10,013 nucleotides of DNA, taken from NCBI GenBank assembly GCA_964541075.1, contig CAZIPZ010000149.1:1-10013 (forward strand), read 5' to 3'. The translations under genes and the position numbers were made by a program. Below, one piece after another: positions 7,432 to 10,013 of this stretch. How positions within the stretch are numbered: the stretch's first letter is position 1; each line of letters opens with the position of its first letter. This DNA comes from CAZIPZ01 sp964541075. GTDB taxonomy: Bacteria; Acidobacteriota; Terriglobia; 20CM-2-55-15. The notes under the pieces are model-generated. The model ran no database searches and had not been told where the DNA came from. It saw only the letters and a program-made list of their open reading frames with translations.

Positions 7432-7455
7432 GAAATACGGCGGCGACCGTATTTC
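7432..7455 (-). promoter_or_regulatory. Inverted repeat/hairpin in otsB leader (copy 1)
   Basis: A perfect 9-bp inverted repeat, GAAATACGG and CCGTATTTC, separated by 6 nt (TCGCCG on the minus strand). It sits in the 121-nt spacer between the two phosphatase genes, 39 nt after the first gene's stop and 58 nt before the second gene's start. No T-run follows, so it is not a standard terminator. A near copy (20 of 24 positions) lies at the equivalent place before the other phosphatase gene. It could be an RNA hairpin in the transcript or a palindromic operator. Confidence 0.7.
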
Positions 7456-7494
7456 TACTACGAAAAGAGACTGACGTAACTCCTGGCGCAGATC

Positions 7495-8295
7495 TCACGT
7501 GCGCTGTTCGTCGCAGGACTGAATCCATTTATGGAAAAAGTCGATGAGGCCAGATGGGGGTTGAACCCACAATTGGGCCGCGGTGAATCGAAGCGTTGGT
7601 CGGACAAGGACAGTTAGGCCCCGGCCATTCAGGACACGGAAAGCGTCCTCATCCGTAACGTCATCTCCAAGGTAGGCGATGGGTGCGTTCGGCGATGTTT
7701 CCGACAGTAGTGCTTTTACTGCATTTCCTTTATTGGCGGAAGTGAGACGGAGTTCGACGCCCTGTTCGAATGCGCTTAGGACGAGTCCTGACCGGGGAGC
7801 AATACGTTCAAGAATCCTGTATGCCTCTGATTCGACCCTAATGACGTCGTATGCTCGAAGGCCTCTCCAATGCACGGCGACTGCGGCCAGCTTTACTTCC
7901 ATTCTGTCTGCAAGTCCGGCTTGTTCCAAAAGCTGCTCAGCGAGAGCAAGTGCATTAAGAGCGTCTTTGTCTACATTCGCGGCGACGTGCTTTCCGTTCG
8001 CATTCAACCTCTCAAGGCCATAGGTTCCCCAGATTTCCAACCGGGGGTGAATGCCGAGCATGGGCGCCAGGTCGGCAGCGGACCGTCCGGTGATCACGAT
8101 CACCCGTGTTCGGCAGGCGTGCTGGATCTCACGCAGCAAGTGTGGGACGGCATCGTAGGGTAATGCACGACGCCGGTCTGAATGAAACGGCGCGAGAGTC
8201 CCATCGTAGTCCATCACCAAAACTCGTTCTTTTGCGGCAAACACCGATTCAAAGAAACCGTCGGCGTCCGTAAATTCTGTAATTGCTCGCGTCAC
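7495..8295 (-). CDS. otsB: Trehalose-6-phosphate phosphatase, copy next to the response regulator
   Basis: A second HAD-type trehalose-6-phosphate phosphatase (266 residues from this start), probably with the same reaction as its neighbour. Motifs: VMDYDGTLAPF with Asp29 and Asp31, VITGR, YGLERLN, EVKLAAVAVHWRG, SANKGN, YLGDDVTDEDAF and NGRGLTVLVRP. All catalytic residues are present. Start choice: an ATG at 8317-8319 would give 274 residues. The GTG at 8293-8295 instead yields MTRAITEFTDADGFF, which aligns residue for residue with the paralogue's MSKAIVDRTHHIPFF, puts the nucleophile at the same position 29, and has GAGAGG 10 nt upstream; I prefer it. The protein differs from its paralogue throughout, so the duplication is old. 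Why two copies are kept is unclear; one may have shifted in substrate or regulation. It follows the response regulator gene after 122 nt containing the second hairpin. Confidence 0.92.
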   Translation of the reverse strand: MTRAITEFTDADGFFESVFAAKERVLVMDYDGTLAPFHSDRRRALPYDAVPHLLREIQHACRTRVIVITGRSAADLAPMLGIHPRLEIWGTYGLERLNANGKHVAANVDKDALNALALAEQLLEQAGLADRMEVKLAAVAVHWRGLRAYDVIRVESEAYRILERIAPRSGLVLSAFEQGVELRLTSANKGNAVKALLSETSPNAPIAYLGDDVTDEDAFRVLNGRGLTVLVRPTLRFTAAQLWVQPPSGLIDFFHKWIQSCDEQRT

Positions 8296-8305
8296 TGTTT
8301 CGATT

Positions 8306-8311
8306 CCTCTC
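8306..8311 (-). promoter_or_regulatory. Ribosome binding site deciding the GTG start of the upstream otsB copy
   Basis: GAGAGG on the minus strand lies 10 nt before the GTG at 8295 and inside the extra codons that the ATG at 8319 would add. The ATG at 8319 has only AGAGG about 14 nt away and would break the alignment with the paralogue's N-terminus. Confidence 0.55.
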
Positions 8312-8341
8312 AGCCCCATTTGTTGTGGGGAGCCTCTGATA

Positions 8342-8348
8342 TGAGTAT
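8342..8348 (-). promoter_or_regulatory. ATACTCA box in otsB leader (copy 2)
   Basis: Minus-strand ATACTCA, identical to the box at 7405-7411 and at the same 20-nt distance from its hairpin. The start codon that follows is 46 nt downstream (GTG at 8295). Confidence 0.45.
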
Positions 8349-8368
8349 TCCTGGGGAAGCTGAACTGC

Positions 8369-8392
8369 GAAATACAGCGGGGACTGCATTTC
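8369..8392 (-). promoter_or_regulatory. Inverted repeat/hairpin in otsB leader (copy 2)
   Basis: On the minus strand the arms are GAAATGCAG and CTGTATTTC around a 6-nt loop TCCCCG. In RNA this gives nine pairs with one G.U wobble. It matches the copy at 7432-7455 at 20 of 24 positions, including most of the loop. It lies 25 nt after the response regulator stop and 73 nt before the preferred GTG of the first otsB (49 nt before the alternative ATG). No T-run follows. Confidence 0.65.
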
Positions 8393-8417
8393 GGGCAGGG
8401 AAATCGCCCTACGGAGA

Positions 8418-9068
8418 TCAGGAAATGATTCTCTTGCGGACCGCGTACAACACTATTTCAGCGGCGCTGTGAACGTTGAGTTTCTGCATGAGCCGCGTTC
8501 GATGGGTTTCAACGGTATTGATGCTCAGGTTTAGTGAGGTCGCCACTTCCTTGTTCGATTTGCCTTCTGCAAGAAGCTGCAAAATCTCCTTTTCACGATC
8601 GGTAAGCAGGTCGTAAGAATCGTGCAATCCGCGCTGCTGTAATTCACGCATATAGTCTTCCAGCAGCGTCGTTGCAATTGCAGGACTGAAGAAAGGCTTG
8701 CCGCTGGCGACAGCCTGAACCGCTTTCTGCAGATCCGCGTCGGCGTTTTCCTTGAGCAAATACCCCTTGGCGCCCGCCGCAAGCGCCCTTGTTAAATAGG
8801 TTTCGTCGGAATGCATGCTCAGCATGATGACGCCGATGTTCGGGTTCTTTTTGAGAAGTTGTGCGGCGGCTTGAATTCCATTCAGATTGGGCATGGCAAT
8901 ATCCATGATGACCACGTCCGGCGCGAGTTCCTCAACCATACGAACGGCCTCCCGTCCCTCGGCCGCCTCACCTACAACCTCAAATGCGCTGTTCTGTTCC
9001 AGCTGTAAACGAAGGCCTTTTCTTACAATCCCATGGTCGTCGGCGATCAAAATTCGAATCTTCCTCAA
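8418..9068 (-). CDS. NarL/FixJ-family response regulator
   Basis: A 216-residue two-component response regulator with a receiver domain (residues about 4-120) and a LuxR-type DNA-binding domain (about 150-212). Receiver: acidic pocket ADD (9-11), phosphoacceptor Asp56 in VVIMDIAMPNLNG, switch Ser84 in MLSMHSDE, and conserved Lys106 in YLLKEN. Output: LTDREKEILQLLAEGKSNKEVATSLNLS, then the recognition-helix segment INTVETHRTRLMQKL (about 183-197). All phosphotransfer residues are intact. The TTG start (9066-9068) overlaps the kinase stop as TTGA, so the pair is translationally coupled and the kinase is its likely partner. The gene immediately precedes the tandem phosphatase genes. This suggests, without proving, that it controls trehalose synthesis, and the palindromes in the following spacers are candidate targets. 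Confidence 0.93.
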   Translation of the reverse strand: MRKIRILIADDHGIVRKGLRLQLEQNSAFEVVGEAAEGREAVRMVEELAPDVVIMDIAMPNLNGIQAAAQLLKKNPNIGVIMLSMHSDETYLTRALAAGAKGYLLKENADADLQKAVQAVASGKPFFSPAIATTLLEDYMRELQQRGLHDSYDLLTDREKEILQLLAEGKSNKEVATSLNLSINTVETHRTRLMQKLNVHSAAEIVLYAVRKRIIS

Positions 9069-10013
9069 GCAGAGACCCCGCTTGGCAATTCCACTTCGAT
9101 CCGAGTTCCGGCATGTGGTGAAGAATTAATATTGACCTCGCCGTCCAAGGCTTGCACCCGTTCCTGAATGCTGAGCAATCCGAGTCCACCTCGGGAAGAG
9201 GGCGATCGGAAACCCATGCCATCGTCCTGCACAACCACCCGGATGCCGCTTTCCCTGCTGGTTACCGACACAATGACATTTTTGGCATTTGCGTGCCGTG
9301 CGCAATTCGTAAGCGCTTCTTGAACAACCCGGTATATGCAGGTTCGTTGCCCGTCGCTGAGAGCATCGAGACTTCCCTCGACGCACACCGCTGCGGGTAC
9401 ACCGGTGTGTCGTGCAAATTCTCTTCCTTGCCACTCGAGCGCGGCTTGCAGCCCCAAATCGTCGAGCATGGAGGGCCTTAAGCCCATTGCAAGGTCACGC
9501 AGCGCACGCATCGCATCGGCGTTCAATTGCCTTGCGTCGTCCATTCGGAGCCGAAAGGAGGGGTCATTGTTATCCAGCAGCGAGTCCAGATTGCCTAGTT
9601 GTATCCCGAGCGCCGTTAGCATTTGTCCCACCTCGTCATGCAATTCTCGCGATAACGCGCGCCGCTCGATCTCCTGTGCTTGCACAAGCCGCTGCGAAAG
9701 CCGGCGCAGATTATTTTGAGTTTCCTCGATCTCCTTTCGTTGAGCGTCATGTTTCTTTTCAAGCACCAGGACACGGTAGGTTGTCAGCAGTGCGACAAAG
9801 CTTCCCAGGATGAGTGCAAATCCAATCATTTGCAGAAGGAATTTATGCAGAACATCCTGGCTGCTCTGCAATCGTTGACGCTCTCTTTGAAGATTTTCAA
9901 TATTCAACCTCGCAACTTCTCGGGCGAGGCTGACGACCGCTTCACGACGCGGCAAGACCTTTCGTGCCAGAAACAACCAACTACGGTTGGCTTTTTCCTG
10001 AGGCGTCCACTCA
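9065..10013 (-). CDS. Sensor histidine kinase (HisKA_3 type), N-terminus cut by window edge
   Basis: 315 codons are visible and the frame stays open at the right edge, so the TTG at 9976 is an internal codon, not the start. Visible order: a soluble, probably periplasmic helical end (WTPQEK, then VLPRREAVVSLAREVARLN), one membrane helix at about residues 57-77 (LLQMIGFALILGSFVALLTT), a charged coiled-coil linker (about 82-105), the HisKA_3 dimerisation domain with phospho-acceptor His125 in SRELHDEVGQMLTALG, and the HATPase domain with N-box VVQEALTNCARHAN (Asn236), G1 DDGMGF (263-268) and G2 GGLGLLSIQER (275-285). This is the NarX/DegS-like class that pairs with LuxR-type regulators, as the overlapping downstream gene confirms. 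The sensory part is mostly outside the window, so the signal cannot be read. Its N-terminal pattern resembles acidobacterial kinases (recall, not a search). Confidence 0.92.
   Translation of the reverse strand, partial: EWTPQEKANRSWLFLARKVLPRREAVVSLAREVARLNIENLQRERQRLQSSQDVLHKFLLQMIGFALILGSFVALLTTYRVLVLEKKHDAQRKEIEETQNNLRRLSQRLVQAQEIERRALSRELHDEVGQMLTALGIQLGNLDSLLDNNDPSFRLRMDDARQLNADAMRALRDLAMGLRPSMLDDLGLQAALEWQGREFARHTGVPAAVCVEGSLDALSDGQRTCIYRVVQEALTNCARHANAKNVIVSVTSRESGIRVVVQDDGMGFRSPSSRGGLGLLSIQERVQALDGEVNINSSPHAGTRIEVELPSGVSA

Noticed and set aside
9974..9976. TTG as start of the histidine kinase
   Set aside because: The frame is open to the window edge and the upstream residues (WTPQEK) continue the family's pattern, so the true start lies outside.

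Overview
The window looks like a chromosomal segment of a moderately GC-rich bacterium. I infer Acidobacteriota, probably Solibacter/Bryobacter-like. The reason is the N-terminal part of the sensor kinase at the right edge (a WTPQEK segment, then a 'VLPRR..V..LA.EV..LN..NL' stretch before one membrane helix), which matches a kinase group I associate with that lineage. This is recall, not a database result. Six of the nine gene starts inside the window are GTG or TTG. I see no RNA genes, insertion sequences or CRISPR arrays.

Right half (5113-10013, all minus strand, so read right to left): a sensor histidine kinase cut by the window edge, a NarL/FixJ response regulator overlapping it by 4 bp, two tandem trehalose-6-phosphate phosphatases (otsB-like), and trehalose-6-phosphate synthase (otsA) overlapping the second phosphatase by an ATGA. 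This reads as one trehalose-synthesis operon led by a two-component system. OtsA makes trehalose-6-phosphate from UDP-glucose and glucose-6-phosphate, and OtsB removes the phosphate. The natural model, which is inference, is that the kinase/regulator pair adjusts trehalose to an envelope or osmotic signal.

The most interesting signal lies in the two spacers before the phosphatase genes (121 and 122 nt). Each holds a 24-bp inverted repeat (7432-7455 and 8369-8392; 20 of 24 positions identical), followed after exactly 20 diverged nt by an identical ATACTCA box. The differences inside the stem keep base pairing in the minus-strand transcript (G-C to A-U, and A-U to G.U). That suits a conserved leader RNA hairpin, although an operator for the adjacent regulator is also possible.

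Middle (2135-4815): an ATP-grasp ligase of unknown substrate and prmA (ribosomal protein L11 methyltransferase) on minus, facing trmL (tRNA wobble-ribose methyltransferase) on plus. The two methyltransferase genes converge with only 6 bp between their stop codons.

Left (1-1966, minus): a two-gene unit I do not recognise. The first gene encodes a very acidic protein with about ten degenerate 12-13-residue repeats. The second starts 8 bp after it and runs off the window.
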